A stretch of 45,204 nt of DNA from Lysobacteraceae bacterium (GTDB lineage Bacteria > Pseudomonadota > Gammaproteobacteria > Xanthomonadales > Xanthomonadaceae): assembly GCA_031263725.1 (NCBI GenBank), contig JAISFF010000034.1, positions 1 to 45,204 of the forward strand, in the 5' to 3' direction. Every line of letters starts with the position of its first letter. Positions within the stretch are counted from its first letter, which is position 1. A model generated the notes under the pieces. It was not told the origin of the DNA. It saw only the letters and a list, made by a program, of their open reading frames with translations, and made no database searches. The translations under genes were made by a program, and so were the position numbers. Of the stretch, positions 1 through 9,214 are shown piece by piece.

Positions 1-1
1 G

Positions 2-700
2 CTGCACGAGGCATTGGAGGCGACCTATCAGACACGGCAGGACGCATTACAGCCCGTCACGACATTGGAGACGGTGGAAGTACGCCCTTCGCCCGAGCAG
101 CGGCAGGAAATGAATCCTCTGAGTCAGGGTCCGGCGTCCCCTGCGCGCGAACCGTCACCGGAAACGAAGCCGCATCCTGTCCACGAATCGCCCTCGGTAT
201 TTGCGCCGCAGGCTTCCGCCATGCCTGCGCACCCACGGCCCCACGACCCGTCGCCGAACGATCCGCGCGACCCCGCCCATCCGGACCACGCGATGTACTG
301 TCAGACCTGGAACGGTGTACGCAAGGCCGAAATCGCATTCGGCAAGAAGACGGCGGACAAGCAAACCGACCAAGCGGCCGCCAGTCTGTTTGTACAAGCC
401 AAGCGGGAGGGGCTGACGCAGGTGGACCATGTGGTGTTCAACCCGGCGGGCAAGGATCGTGCAGGCAACGACATTCCGGCGAACAAGTACATTTTTGCGG
501 TGCAAGGCAAACTGGACGCGCTGGACATGAAGCGAGCCGTGCTACTTAGCGCACAAGCGGCTGCCACCCCGGAGCAGGAGAGTTTCCAGCAACGGGCCAG
601 CATCAACCGCGAGCTGGAGCGACAGCGGGAACAGGAACGACAACAGGCCCAGCGGAGAGGGCAGGATGACCCGACCCGGGGTGGGCCGAAGATGGGCTAA
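2..700 (+). CDS. X-T4SS effector, C-terminal XVIPCD part (partial, 5' end outside window)
   Basis: The reading frame is open to the left edge, so only the last ~232 residues are visible. They start with a Pro/Glu-rich linker, including DPSPNDPRDPAHPDHAMY. After it comes a domain matching the XVIPCD, the signal by which Xanthomonadales effectors are recruited by VirD4 of the antibacterial type IV secretion system. Its diagnostic pieces are GLTQVDHVVF and IFAVQGKLDALDMKRA, followed by a Gln/Arg-rich tail ending in RREGQ-like repeats. The toxic domain should lie upstream and cannot be identified here; the cognate immunity gene is usually beside it. The gene converges on the DUF484-dapF cluster. 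Seen: the domain and the open frame. Known: the XVIPCD role. Inferred: that this is a secreted antibacterial effector. Confidence 0.82.
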   Translation: MHEALEATYQTRQDALQPVTTLETVEVRPSPEQRQEMNPLSQGPASPAREPSPETKPHPVHESPSVFAPQASAMPAHPRPHDPSPNDPRDPAHPDHAMYCQTWNGVRKAEIAFGKKTADKQTDQAAASLFVQAKREGLTQVDHVVFNPAGKDRAGNDIPANKYIFAVQGKLDALDMKRAVLLSAQAAATPEQESFQQRASINRELERQREQERQQAQRRGQDDPTRGGPKMG

Positions 701-1028
701 TCCAACGGTAAACTGTGGGCCGTCCAGAAAGGATGTTCCCGCGCAAAACGGGGATATGGATTCCCGGACATCCCGGAAAATCTAAATGCTTTCCTGAGTT
801 TCAAGCGGCACACATCTGGGAGCATTCATTTATTGAATGCTTTATTCTTTAATATCAATGTGTTTGAACGATAATTCGATAGCTGTGAAAACAGCGACGA
901 ACCGAAGTGTCTCGGGGATTATCACGAACAATGCATGAAACCGGTCGCGGCCGGTCGCGAAAGCGGAATAGCGGATGACCACATGGCATCACGGCGAAAA
1001 CCGGAAGCCGCGCCTGTCGGATTGCGGC
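701..1028. other. AT-rich intergenic spacer between convergent effector and DUF484 genes
   Basis: No convincing gene is seen here. The stretch from about 780 to 930 is visibly richer in A and T than the flanking genes and contains a short hairpin. The base composition fits a recently acquired boundary next to the effector gene. Confidence 0.5.
821..848 (+). terminator. hairpin with T-rich tail, possible effector terminator
   Basis: AGCATTCA and TGAATGCT form a perfect 8-bp stem around the loop TTTAT, followed by TTATTCTTT. The stem is AT-rich and sits about 120 nt after the effector stop, so termination is plausible but not certain; it could equally be an operator. Confidence 0.35.
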
Positions 1029-1706
1029 TCAGTCCTCGAAGCGCTGCATCGCCACGACCAGCGCTTCGCCCATCATGCGCAGGAACAGCGTGCCCATGCC
1101 GGGATAGAAGCGATTGCCATCATGGCTGCCGACCGCGATCAGCGCGGTGCCGGACAATGACAGCAGGGCGCTGGACTGCACCTCGGCGGCGCGCGCGCCA
1201 TACAGCAGTGCGTTCTTGTCCGCATGCAGGCGACCACAGAGTGGCTCATCGTCACGCAGGCTGTCGCGGAACGGATCCAGGCGATGATTCATTTCCGGAA
1301 TGATCTGCAACCAGTCCGATTCCTCCACTCCTTCGACCGGCCGGAAGGCGACGATGCGCACCAGATCGCCGGCGAAATCCTCGGTCAGCGTGGCCGCCAT
1401 CGCCCGCAGCGTGGCCGCCGGAGAGGTCTGCCGCATCAGTGCCAGCGTCAGCTGCTGGGTGCGCACTGCGAGGCGTTCGTTGACCTGCGCATTGGCCGAC
1501 AGTTCACCGAGACGGCGTAGCAGCTCGCGGTTCTTGTCGCGCAGGATTTCCAGCTGATAGGTCGCCAGCGAGGCGGTACGACCGTTGTCGCGCGGTAGCG
1601 CCAGGCTCAGTGCCAGCTCGGGAAAATGCTGGAAGAACTCGGGATTGCGTTGCAGCCAAGCGGCGATTTCCTGCGCCTGCTGCCTATCCATTCCAATATT
1701 GCTCAT
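1029..1706 (-). CDS. DUF484 family protein (GAF-like)
   Basis: This 225-residue protein matches the DUF484 family, whose members sit between dapF and xerC in many gammaproteobacteria; their biochemical role is not established. The N-terminal motif is [17 protein letters not shown], then a helix likely to form a coiled coil (residues ~45-75), then a GAF-like domain ending in [19 protein letters not shown]. The start ATG overlaps the dapF stop in an ATGA arrangement, so the two are translationally coupled. Unusually, the gene is not followed by xerC but by a convergent type IV effector gene. Confidence 0.88.
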   Translation of the reverse strand: MSNIGMDRQQAQEIAAWLQRNPEFFQHFPELALSLALPRDNGRTASLATYQLEILRDKNRELLRRLGELSANAQVNERLAVRTQQLTLALMRQTSPAATLRAMAATLTEDFAGDLVRIVAFRPVEGVEESDWLQIIPEMNHRLDPFRDSLRDDEPLCGRLHADKNALLYGARAAEVQSSALLSLSGTALIAVGSHDGNRFYPGMGTLFLRMMGEALVVAMQRFED

Positions 1707-2539
1707 GCGATCCAATCTCCCTCGAAGACAAAGGTGGCCGGTCCGGTCATGATCACTTCGGCATCGTCGGCCGGCCACTCGATCGACAGATCGCCGCCAG
1801 GCAGCGATACGGTCACGTGCCGATCCAGCCGGTCGCGCCGCATCAGCACCACCGCGGCCGCGCAGGCGCCGCTGCCGCAGGCCAGCGTTTCGCCGGAACC
1901 GCGCTCGTACACACGCAAGCGGATATGCCCGCGATCGACGACCTCGGCGAAGCCGACATTGCAGGATTGCGGGAACATGGGCGAACGCTGCAACCACGGC
2001 CCGACGGTCTCCGCGTCGGCTTTGCCGGCGTCCGGCACTTCGATCACCGCATGTGGATTGCCCATCGATACGGCGCCGAAGTGCGCTTCTCCGACATCAT
2101 CCCGCCACAGGTAGACATTGCGCGCAGTATCGATGCCCGCCATCGGAATCTCCGCCGGAGCGAACCGCGGCAATCCCATGCTCACCGAATAACGGCCATC
2201 GGCCAGTCGCTCCACCCGATGCAATCCGCTGGGGCTGTCCAGCAGGAACCGGTCCCGCTGGGCGGCGCCATCGCGGACCAGCCAGGCGGCGACGCAACGC
2301 GCGCCGTTGCCGCACTGTCCGGCTTCGCTGCCATCTGCATTCCAGACCCGGTACAGGGCCAGCGCGTTCTCGCTGCACGGCGGCTCGATGGTCAGGATCT
2401 GGTCGCAGCCGACTCCGGAATGGCGATCGGCCAGTGCCGCGGCCAGCGCCGCATCGACGCCACCGCCGCGACGAAGATCCAATACGACGAAATCATTGCC
2501 GGCTCCCTGCATCTTGCTGAAGTGCAGGGGTTCAGTCAT
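1703..2539 (-). CDS. dapF: diaminopimelate epimerase
   Basis: DapF interconverts LL- and meso-diaminopimelate, the last step before lysine and the source of the peptidoglycan cross-linking residue. It is cytosolic and cofactor-independent and uses two cysteines. Both are visible: one in the motif [11 protein letters not shown] (around residue 76) and the other in [14 protein letters not shown] (around residue 219). The N-terminus [19 protein letters not shown] is the family signature and fixes the start. The length of 278 residues is normal. The gene lies between lptM, with which it overlaps by 8 bp, and the DUF484 gene, with which it overlaps by 4 bp, so the three form one operon. Confidence 0.97.
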   Translation of the reverse strand: MTEPLHFSKMQGAGNDFVVLDLRRGGGVDAALAAALADRHSGVGCDQILTIEPPCSENALALYRVWNADGSEAGQCGNGARCVAAWLVRDGAAQRDRFLLDSPSGLHRVERLADGRYSVSMGLPRFAPAEIPMAGIDTARNVYLWRDDVGEAHFGAVSMGNPHAVIEVPDAGKADAETVGPWLQRSPMFPQSCNVGFAEVVDRGHIRLRVYERGSGETLACGSGACAAAVVLMRRDRLDRHVTVSLPGGDLSIEWPADDAEVIMTGPATFVFEGDWIA

Positions 2540-2783
2540 TTCCGTCGTCTGGCCCGTCGGTGTCGGTGGGATCGGAAGTCGCGTCGCGCTCCTCCTGCGG
2601 TCCGGTAGCGGTCGGTTTTTCGTCGGCGGGCGTTGCCACCGGCGGGTCGACCGATATCGGCTTCTGCGGCATGAACAAGGGACCCTTGTTGCCACAGGCG
2701 GCCAGCGACATGGCAACGATTGCCATCACGGCGATGGCGGTGGCGCGATGGCCGGTCAATGCAATGCGGGATGATCTGTCCAT
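2532..2783 (-). CDS. lptM: LPS translocon maturation lipoprotein LptM (YifL family)
   Basis: The 83-residue product has a signal peptide ending in the lipobox SLAAC, with the lipidated Cys at residue 30, followed directly by [11 protein letters not shown]. The CG-KGPL-P pattern after the lipid cysteine is the mark of LptM/YifL. In E. coli, LptM helps the outer-membrane LPS translocon LptDE mature. The remainder is a low-complexity, Pro/Asp-rich tail. The ATG encoding MDRSS was chosen because it gives a normal signal peptide; an upstream in-frame start ten codons earlier is possible. Its place ahead of dapF is typical. Confidence 0.9.
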   Translation of the reverse strand: MDRSSRIALTGHRATAIAVMAIVAMSLAACGNKGPLFMPQKPISVDPPVATPADEKPTATGPQEERDATSDPTDTDGPDDGND

Positions 2784-2924
2784 GCCGCGCAGTATAGAGC
2801 CTGTCGTCGGCAATATGACGCGACGGCGCCCCGGCTCCGCCCGCAGGGTGTTCCTTTCGCCCGGCGACGGGACAAGGCCCCGGGCGGGCGCGTCCGGCAG
2901 CTCCGAACGCGCTTCCCGACCGTT

Positions 2925-5075
2925 TCAGTCCTGCGCCGCCAGCCCCAGTTGCTCGAGCATGAAGGCATAGTATTCGGCGCGCTCGCGGTACTGCCGGAAA
3001 CGCCCGGACTTGCCGCCATGCCCGGCTTCCATGTTGGTACGGAACACGATCGGATATGTGCCGGTGTTCTCGTCGCGCAGCCGCGCGACCCACTTGGCCG
3101 GCTCCCAGTACTGCACCTGCGAGTCCCACAGACCGGTGCCGACATACATTGCCGGATAGGCCTGCTTCCTGATGTTGTCGTAAGGCGAGTAGGACAGCAT
3201 GTAATCATAGAACTCGCGCTGCTCGGGATTACCCCATTCGTCATACTCGTTGGTGGTCAGCGGAATACTGGCATCGAGCATGGTGGTGACCACATCGACG
3301 AATGGCACCTGCGCGACAATCGCCCGATAACGCTCCGGCGCCATGTTGGCGATCGCGCCCATCAACAGGCCGCCGGCGCTGCCGCCGGACGCGACCACCC
3401 GGTCCGGGGCGGCATAGCCCTGCCGGACCAGCGCCGCGGTGACATCGATGAAGTCGTTGAAGGTGTTTTTCTTGTTCAGCAGCTTGCCGTCGTCATACCA
3501 GGCCCGGCCCATTTCCTCGCCGCCGCGCACATGCGCAATGGCATAGACCATGCCCCGGTCGAGCAGGCTGACCACTGACGAATTGAAAGTGGGATCGGTC
3601 GAATGCCCGTAGCTGCCATAGGCGTACTGCAACATCGCCGCGGTGCCGTTCTTTTCGAAGCCGCGCCTGTACGCCAGCGATACCGGGACACGCACGCCGT
3701 CGCGCGCCTGTACCCAGATCCGTTCGGAGACATAGGCCGATGGATCGTAGCCGATCACCGTCTGCCGCTTCAGCTGGCGACGCTCGCCGGTCTGCGTATT
3801 CAGTTCGTACGTGGTCGCCGGCAGCGTCATCGAGCTGTACACATAACGCAGCCAGGGCGTACCCGGTTCCGGGTTGACGCTCGACCACATCGAATACGCC
3901 GGGTCGTCCGCGCGCACATACTCGCTGCGCTCCGGCCGCGCGTCGCCCTTGGCATGATGCAGGATGCGGATGCGCTCCAGGCCCTCGGAACGCTCGCCGA
4001 TCACGGTGAAGTCGTCGAACAGTTCGTAGCTGTCGATGAGGATATCGTCGTCGTGCCGCACCCATTCGCGCCATTGATCGCGCGAGGTCGTCCGCGTCGG
4101 GGCGGTCATCAACTTGAAGTTGATCGCCTGCCTGCCGTCCGCGTCGGGCGCATTGGTACGGATCACCCAGCGCTTGCCGAGATGATCGGCGTCGTATTCG
4201 ACATCGCGCTCGCGCGGCGCCAGCACGGTGAACACGCGCGGATCATCCGCCGGCGCGTAGCGCAGCTCCGAGGACACGGTGCTGTCGACGGCGATCATGA
4301 TGAAACGGTCATCGCGGGTACGGCCGATCCCCACGTAGAAACTGTCGTCGGGCTCCTCGTAGACGACGGGATCGTCGGCCACCGGCGTGCCCAGCACATG
4401 CCGGCGCACACGCTTGGTCAGCAGCGTTTCGGGATCGTTCTCGACATAGAACAGGGTGCGATTGTCGTCGGCCCAGACCACATCCGCCGATACCCCGGTG
4501 AGGGTATCCGGATACAGCTCGCCGGTTTCAAGGTTCTTGATGCGGATGCGGTACTGGCGACGCCCGACCACATCCTCGGCATAGGCCAGCAGCCGGTTGT
4601 CCTGGCTGACGGCCCAGTCGTCGATTCCGTAGAATTCCTTGCCCCCGGCCAGTTCGTTGAGGTCGAGCAGCACGCGCTCCGGCGCCTGCATGTCGCCCTC
4701 GCGCCGCACGTGGACCGGATAGTCCTGGCCGATTTCGTAGCGGGTGTAGTACCACCAGCCACGCTCCCGATAGGGCACGCTGCTGTCGTCCTGCTTGATC
4801 CGGCCGACGATCTCCTGGTACAGCTTTTCCTGCAGCGGCCGCAACGGCTCCAGTACCGCATCCGCATAGGCGTTCTCGGCCCGCAGATAGGCCAGCATGG
4901 CCGGATCCTTGCGCTCGTCGTCGCGCAGCCAGTAATACATGTCGTCGCGGCTGGCGCCGAACGGTGCGGTCACCGCATGCGGTTTCCTGGCGATGTCGGG
5001 CGGTGTTGGCAGGCGGCTGGCGGCGGAAGTCATCGGCATCCCCATGGCGAGTACAAGCAGAACAACGGATTTCAT
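2925..5075 (-). CDS. ptrB: oligopeptidase B-type S9A serine peptidase, exported
   Basis: The 716-residue protein has a seven-bladed propeller region followed by an alpha/beta-hydrolase domain. The expected triad is Ser566 in GGSAGGLLMGA, Asp651 in GTGLWDSQVQY and His686 in NMEAGHGGKSG. The stretch VPFVDVVTTMLD and the later NEYDEWGNP are typical of oligopeptidase B, which cleaves short peptides after Arg or Lys. Unlike the cytosolic E. coli enzyme, this one begins with a signal peptide (cleavage probably near MTSAASRLP), so it should act in the periplasm. The start is backed by a GGGGGCG ribosome site. A second S9 peptidase gene lies just upstream on the same strand, probably in the same operon. 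Confidence 0.92.
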   Translation of the reverse strand: MKSVVLLVLAMGMPMTSAASRLPTPPDIARKPHAVTAPFGASRDDMYYWLRDDERKDPAMLAYLRAENAYADAVLEPLRPLQEKLYQEIVGRIKQDDSSVPYRERGWWYYTRYEIGQDYPVHVRREGDMQAPERVLLDLNELAGGKEFYGIDDWAVSQDNRLLAYAEDVVGRRQYRIRIKNLETGELYPDTLTGVSADVVWADDNRTLFYVENDPETLLTKRVRRHVLGTPVADDPVVYEEPDDSFYVGIGRTRDDRFIMIAVDSTVSSELRYAPADDPRVFTVLAPRERDVEYDADHLGKRWVIRTNAPDADGRQAINFKLMTAPTRTTSRDQWREWVRHDDDILIDSYELFDDFTVIGERSEGLERIRILHHAKGDARPERSEYVRADDPAYSMWSSVNPEPGTPWLRYVYSSMTLPATTYELNTQTGERRQLKRQTVIGYDPSAYVSERIWVQARDGVRVPVSLAYRRGFEKNGTAAMLQYAYGSYGHSTDPTFNSSVVSLLDRGMVYAIAHVRGGEEMGRAWYDDGKLLNKKNTFNDFIDVTAALVRQGYAAPDRVVASGGSAGGLLMGAIANMAPERYRAIVAQVPFVDVVTTMLDASIPLTTNEYDEWGNPEQREFYDYMLSYSPYDNIRKQAYPAMYVGTGLWDSQVQYWEPAKWVARLRDENTGTYPIVFRTNMEAGHGGKSGRFRQYRERAEYYAFMLEQLGLAAQD

Positions 5076-5152
5076 CGGATCGCCCCCTTTTCGATACGAA
5101 ACGGCCGCGCCGCCGGGTCTCGCGGCGGCGCGCATGGCGAATCCTGCGCGGA

Positions 5153-7246
5153 CTACTTGCTCAGGTGGGTCCAGAGGAAGGTATAGGCCAATGCCGCCAT
5201 GTGCGCGGCCTGCGCATTGTTGGCCGCGCCGCCGTGGCCGCCTTCGATGTTCTCGTAATAGGTGACATTCTGGCCGGCATCGATCATTTTCGCCGCCATC
5301 TTGCGCGCATGGCCGGGATGCACCCGGTCGTCGCGGGTCGAGGTCAGGAAGATCACCGGCGGGTATTCGCGGGCGGGATCGAACAGGTGATACGGCGAGA
5401 AGGTCTGGATGAACGCCCAGTCGGACGTATCCGGGTTGCCGTACTCGGCCATCCACGACGCGCCGGCCAACAGCCTGTTGTAGCGGCGCATGTCCAGCAG
5501 CGGCACCTGCACCACCACCGCGCCAAACAGCTGCGGATACCGGGTCAGCATGTTGCCGGCCAGCAGACCGCCATTGCTGCCGCCCTGCGCACCCAGATGC
5601 GCCGGCGAGGTGACCTTGCGCGCGACCAGGTCCTCGGCCACCGCGGCGAAATCCTCATATGCGCGATGCCGGTTCTGCTTCAGCGCGGCCTGGTGCCAGC
5701 GCGGACCATACTCGCCGCCGCCGCGGATGTTGGCGACGACATAGACGCCGCCCCGCTCCAGCCAGCCCTTGCCGACCGCGCCCGAATAGTTCGGCATCAG
5801 CGAAATCTCGAAACCGCCGTAGCCGTAGAGCAGGGTCGGCGCGCCGCCGTCCAGGACCAGATCGCGCGGACGCACCATGAAGTAGGGCACGCGGGTGCCG
5901 TCCCTGGAGGTGGCGAAATGCTGCTCGACGACATCGCGTGATGCATCGAAGAACGCCGGCATCGTTTTCAGCACTTCCGGACCCTTACCGATCTCGTACA
6001 ACGACAGCGTCGTGGGCGTCAGGTAATCGGTGGTGGTCATCCACAGGGCGTCGCTTTCATCCTTGTCGACGGTGCTGACGCCGATCGTGCTGAACCCGGA
6101 TGGGCTGGAGAACTGGCTGCCGCTCCAACTGCCCTGATCCGGCGACAGGATTTCCAGGCGATTGCGGACATTGTCCAGCACGTTCAGCACCAGATGACGC
6201 CGCGTCCAGGTTATTCCAGCCAGCGAGGTGGTGTCGGTCGGCTGGAACAGCACATCGAAGTTGCGTTTGCCGCTCATGAAATCATTGAGGCGGATCAGCA
6301 GCAGCGAACCAGCGGTATAGGTTCTCTCGCCGATGACCCACGGCTCGCGCAGCTCCAGCGCAAGCCACTCGCGATTGATGCTCTTGCTGGCGGAATTGGG
6401 CGCATCGATCTTGGCCAGGGTGCCGTCGGCGCGCCGCAGGTACAGCTCGTTGTTGTAGAAGGCGATGGCGCGGCTGACGAAATCGCGCTCGAAACCGGGC
6501 GTGTCGTCATGCTCCGCTTCGATGTACATGTCGTCGGCCTGGCCTTCGTAGACCACGGTCGCTTCCTGCAGCGGCGTGCCGCGCCTCCAGCGCTTCACGA
6601 TGCGCGGATAGCCGGAAGCGGTCAGCGAACCCGGACCGAAGTCGGTATACACATAGACGGTGTTCTGATCGATCCAGGACAGGCCACCCTTGGCCTCGGG
6701 GCGGAAGAATCCGTCCTGCACCCATTGCCTGCTGCCCAGGTCGAATTCGCGGGTGACATCGGCATCCGCGCCGCCGCGCGACAGCGCGATCAGGCAACGG
6801 GTGTATCCGGGCCGCAGGCATTCGGCGCCGTGCCAGACCCAGTTCTCGCCTTCGGCCCGGTTCAGCGCATCGAGATCGAGTACCGTCTCCCATTCGGGGT
6901 CGGGATTGCGGTACTGCTCCAGCGTGGTCCGGCGCCAGAGTCCGCGTTCGTGATTCCTGTCCTTCCAGAAATTGTAGTAATACGGGCCGATTTTCTGGAC
7001 CGCCGGAATCTTGGCATCGGAATCCAGGATCGCCAGGATGTCCGCTTCCATCCGCTGGAATTCGGGCGTGGACGCCAGCGCCGCGTCGGTCTTGGCATTC
7101 TGCGCCGTCACCCACTCCAGCGGCTTGGCGCCGCCGACATCTTCCAGCCAGAAGTAGGGATCATCGGTCACGGCAGGCTCCTGAGCGAAGGCGGTACCGG
7201 CGGCCAGGACGCCGGCAAGCAGACAGAAAGGCAAGAAACGCGGCAT
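5153..7246 (-). CDS. prolyl oligopeptidase family S9 serine peptidase, exported
   Basis: This 697-residue peptidase has a signal peptide ending near GTAFAQEP, a beta-propeller region (about residues 60-440) and a C-terminal hydrolase domain. The triad is Ser557 in GAQGGSNGGLLAG, Asp ~639 in TSTRDDRVHPGHA and His671 in IEGGHGGAANN. These match prolyl-oligopeptidase-like enzymes, which cleave proline-containing peptides. I chose the ATG of MPRFLP because AGGGAG lies at the right distance; an ATG seven codons earlier is also in frame. It is upstream of, and co-oriented with, the oligopeptidase B gene; the two are clearly divergent members of one superfamily rather than a recent duplication. Confidence 0.92.
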   Translation of the reverse strand: MPRFLPFCLLAGVLAAGTAFAQEPAVTDDPYFWLEDVGGAKPLEWVTAQNAKTDAALASTPEFQRMEADILAILDSDAKIPAVQKIGPYYYNFWKDRNHERGLWRRTTLEQYRNPDPEWETVLDLDALNRAEGENWVWHGAECLRPGYTRCLIALSRGGADADVTREFDLGSRQWVQDGFFRPEAKGGLSWIDQNTVYVYTDFGPGSLTASGYPRIVKRWRRGTPLQEATVVYEGQADDMYIEAEHDDTPGFERDFVSRAIAFYNNELYLRRADGTLAKIDAPNSASKSINREWLALELREPWVIGERTYTAGSLLLIRLNDFMSGKRNFDVLFQPTDTTSLAGITWTRRHLVLNVLDNVRNRLEILSPDQGSWSGSQFSSPSGFSTIGVSTVDKDESDALWMTTTDYLTPTTLSLYEIGKGPEVLKTMPAFFDASRDVVEQHFATSRDGTRVPYFMVRPRDLVLDGGAPTLLYGYGGFEISLMPNYSGAVGKGWLERGGVYVVANIRGGGEYGPRWHQAALKQNRHRAYEDFAAVAEDLVARKVTSPAHLGAQGGSNGGLLAGNMLTRYPQLFGAVVVQVPLLDMRRYNRLLAGASWMAEYGNPDTSDWAFIQTFSPYHLFDPAREYPPVIFLTSTRDDRVHPGHARKMAAKMIDAGQNVTYYENIEGGHGGAANNAQAAHMAALAYTFLWTHLSK

Positions 7247-7341
7247 GGATCCACTCCCTGATTTCATCGGAGCCGGACACGTTAGCACAACTGCCGCGCC
7301 CCATTCGCACCGCGCAGCTCCGCACTGGGGACTGTCCTGGG

Positions 7342-7632
7342 CTAATGCTTGCGCAAGGCCTGCCGATGGCTCCGGTGACCCGGCAACCCGAGCCGCCTCG
7401 ACCACGCCAGGCTGAAACCACGCAAAGCCCACCATGCCGCCAGCGGCATGCCGACCAGCCACAGCGGCAGCCATCCGAACCAGAGGCTGTGTCCACGCGC
7501 GGAAGGCACCAGCAGCACCAGCAGCATCCCCAATGCGGCCATGCCGGCCACGCCGGGTTCCAGAAGGGAATGCGCGCGCGTCCGCGATCGCGCCGGACGG
7601 ATGGATGCGGTGGACAATCGTGGAATCGACAT
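7342..7632 (-). CDS. small inner-membrane protein of unknown function
   Basis: I do not recognise a named family. The 96 residues contain two hydrophobic segments, roughly 28-48 (GMAALGMLLVLLVP) and 55-75 (WFGWLPLWLVGMPLAAWWAL), with basic residues at both ends, so a two-span membrane protein is likely. The start is supported by GGAGG five to six bases ahead of the ATG; a start nine codons upstream is also possible. It is co-oriented with the peptidase genes that follow it, but nothing ties its function to them. Confidence 0.62.
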   Translation of the reverse strand: MSIPRLSTASIRPARSRTRAHSLLEPGVAGMAALGMLLVLLVPSARGHSLWFGWLPLWLVGMPLAAWWALRGFSLAWSRRLGLPGHRSHRQALRKH

Positions 7633-7789
7633 GGCGGCCTCCGGATCGGGACGGGTCACGGAAGATCAGCTTGCCGCCGGGGCATCTCAGGAGCTGCGAC
7701 TGTCCGTTGGCATCACGGCCGCGCGGAACGGCGATGAACGCCTTGCGCCCGGGACGATGGCGGTGCGCCGCCCGCGACCAGAATCGTCC

Positions 7790-8755
7790 TCACTCGTAAC
7801 GCGCCAGCGCCAGCGTCAGCAGCGTCCGTACCTGCTCCCGCAGCGAAGCCGGCTCGATCACCTTGGCGTCGGCGCCATGGTGCAGGATGTCCATCAGCAG
7901 TTCGCGCGAATCGCTGTAGGGCAGTTTCAGCACATAGCGTCCATCGGGGAGATAGCGCCCCACCTGCCGGGAATGCCACTGCTCGTCGGCCACCCAGCGC
8001 GCGATCTTGGCGCTGAATTCGATCGTCGCCCAGCTTCTCGGCTCGCCCGAGAAGATTCCATAGCTGGAAGCCAGATGACTGTTCAGCACATCGTTCCCGA
8101 TGTCGCGCGCTGGCCCGTCCACTATCCGCGCCAGCGAAATGCGATCGATGGCGAAGCTGCGCAGCGCCTCGCGCTCGTTGTCCCAGGCATCCAGATACCA
8201 GTTGTCGCGGTAATGGGTGATGCGCTGCGGCGAGACTTTGCGCCGGGTGACCTCGTCGGTGGAGCGCGCGCGATATTCGAACACCAGTTGCCTGCGCTCC
8301 AGCACCGAAGAAGCCACGACCCTGAAACAAGCCTCGTCCACATGGCGGACACGGTGCGGAATCACCCGTACCCGCTCCACCGGCCAGCGATTCACTCCGG
8401 CCTGAGCGGCCAGCAGGCTTTCGATCCGGTGCTGCAGCGGCGCCAGCACCGAAGTCAGTGCGCCGCCAGCGGTTCGCGCCAGCAATTGCTGCGATGCCAG
8501 CAGCGCGTACAGTTCCTCCGAGCTGAGCCAGAGCCCCGGCAGTTCGAAACGCTGGTCGTCATCCTGCGAATAGCGGAACCCCGCCTCGCCATCGCCTTCC
8601 ACAGGCGCCATCAGCGCATCCCGCAAAAAGGCCAGATCCCGATAGACGGTGGCCCGCGAGCAACTCAGCTCGTCCTGCAATCGCTTGACCGTAACCGGGT
8701 ATCGTGCGCCCCGCAGAATGCGGTGCAAAGCGGTGATACGTTCGATCTTGTCCAT
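7790..8755 (-). CDS. WYL-domain transcriptional regulator with N-terminal HTH (YafY/DeoR type)
   Basis: The 321-residue protein starts with a winged helix-turn-helix (residues ~1-60; SCSRATVYRDLAFLRDAL is the recognition region). A central WYL domain follows (about 140-215; ITHYRDNWYLDAWDNEREALRSFAIDRI), then a WCX-like C-terminal extension. WYL proteins sense ligands, often nucleic acid or small molecules, and control neighbouring genes, but the target here is unknown. The small motif SSYGIFSGEP between the domains is usual in this family. It is not obviously in an operon: the cyd genes upstream have their own unit and the small membrane protein downstream is 150 bp away. Confidence 0.88.
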   Translation of the reverse strand: MDKIERITALHRILRGARYPVTVKRLQDELSCSRATVYRDLAFLRDALMAPVEGDGEAGFRYSQDDDQRFELPGLWLSSEELYALLASQQLLARTAGGALTSVLAPLQHRIESLLAAQAGVNRWPVERVRVIPHRVRHVDEACFRVVASSVLERRQLVFEYRARSTDEVTRRKVSPQRITHYRDNWYLDAWDNEREALRSFAIDRISLARIVDGPARDIGNDVLNSHLASSYGIFSGEPRSWATIEFSAKIARWVADEQWHSRQVGRYLPDGRYVLKLPYSDSRELLMDILHHGADAKVIEPASLREQVRTLLTLALARYE

Positions 8756-9052
8756 AAATCATCCTGGTGGAGTTCGTTCTCGCCTCCTGGTCGAACAGGC
8801 AACGCCTGCCGTTTTGCGTCATTGTGGCGCGCCATACGCATCGACCCGGAGGCTTCATGTCATTGCGTCTGCCCTTCAGCGGAATACTGGCACTTGCGCT
8901 TTGCGCATGCAATCCAGCGATGCCGCGTGGCGCGACGCGGGAACATGAAAGACGGCGGATTTTTCGCGGCGTCGGAAACGGGAACAGGCGCCGAACAATA
9001 TCGGCGCCCGCATGCAACGGTGAAAGTCGACCGCCCCGGGCGGCGGTTGCGG

Positions 9053-9199
9053 CTAGGACCCGGACGAGGATGACCCATTGGTCTTTTGCGGCGCTTTCTT
9101 CGCGTCGCGGTCGGTTTCCCGCAATTCGAACCACATACCATTGAGGATGGCGAAGGTGGCGGCGAGTCCGACGCCGAGTATCCAGGAGAAATACCACAT
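9053..9199 (-). CDS. cydX: cytochrome bd oxidase small subunit CydX (YbgT family)
   Basis: A 48-residue product: one transmembrane helix (MWYFSWILGVGLAATFAIL) followed by NGMWFELRE and a hydrophilic tail rich in Lys and Ser. The start MWYFSWILG and the acidic residue after NGMW match CydX, the small subunit needed for stable, active bd oxidase. It lies just after cydB with a clear GAAGGAGA ribosome site. A GC-rich inverted repeat (ACCGCC/GGCGGT) follows the stop but has no T-run. Confidence 0.93.
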   Translation of the reverse strand: MWYFSWILGVGLAATFAILNGMWFELRETDRDAKKAPQKTNGSSSSGS

Positions 9200-9214
9200 G
9201 TTCTCGTCTCCTTC

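Noticed and set aside
8857-9144. A lipoprotein-like start (MSLRLPFSGILALALCAC) with CGGAGG upstream
   Set aside because: After the first ~25 residues the frame is Arg-rich, has low third-position G+C, and runs antisense over cydX. At most a decayed gene start.
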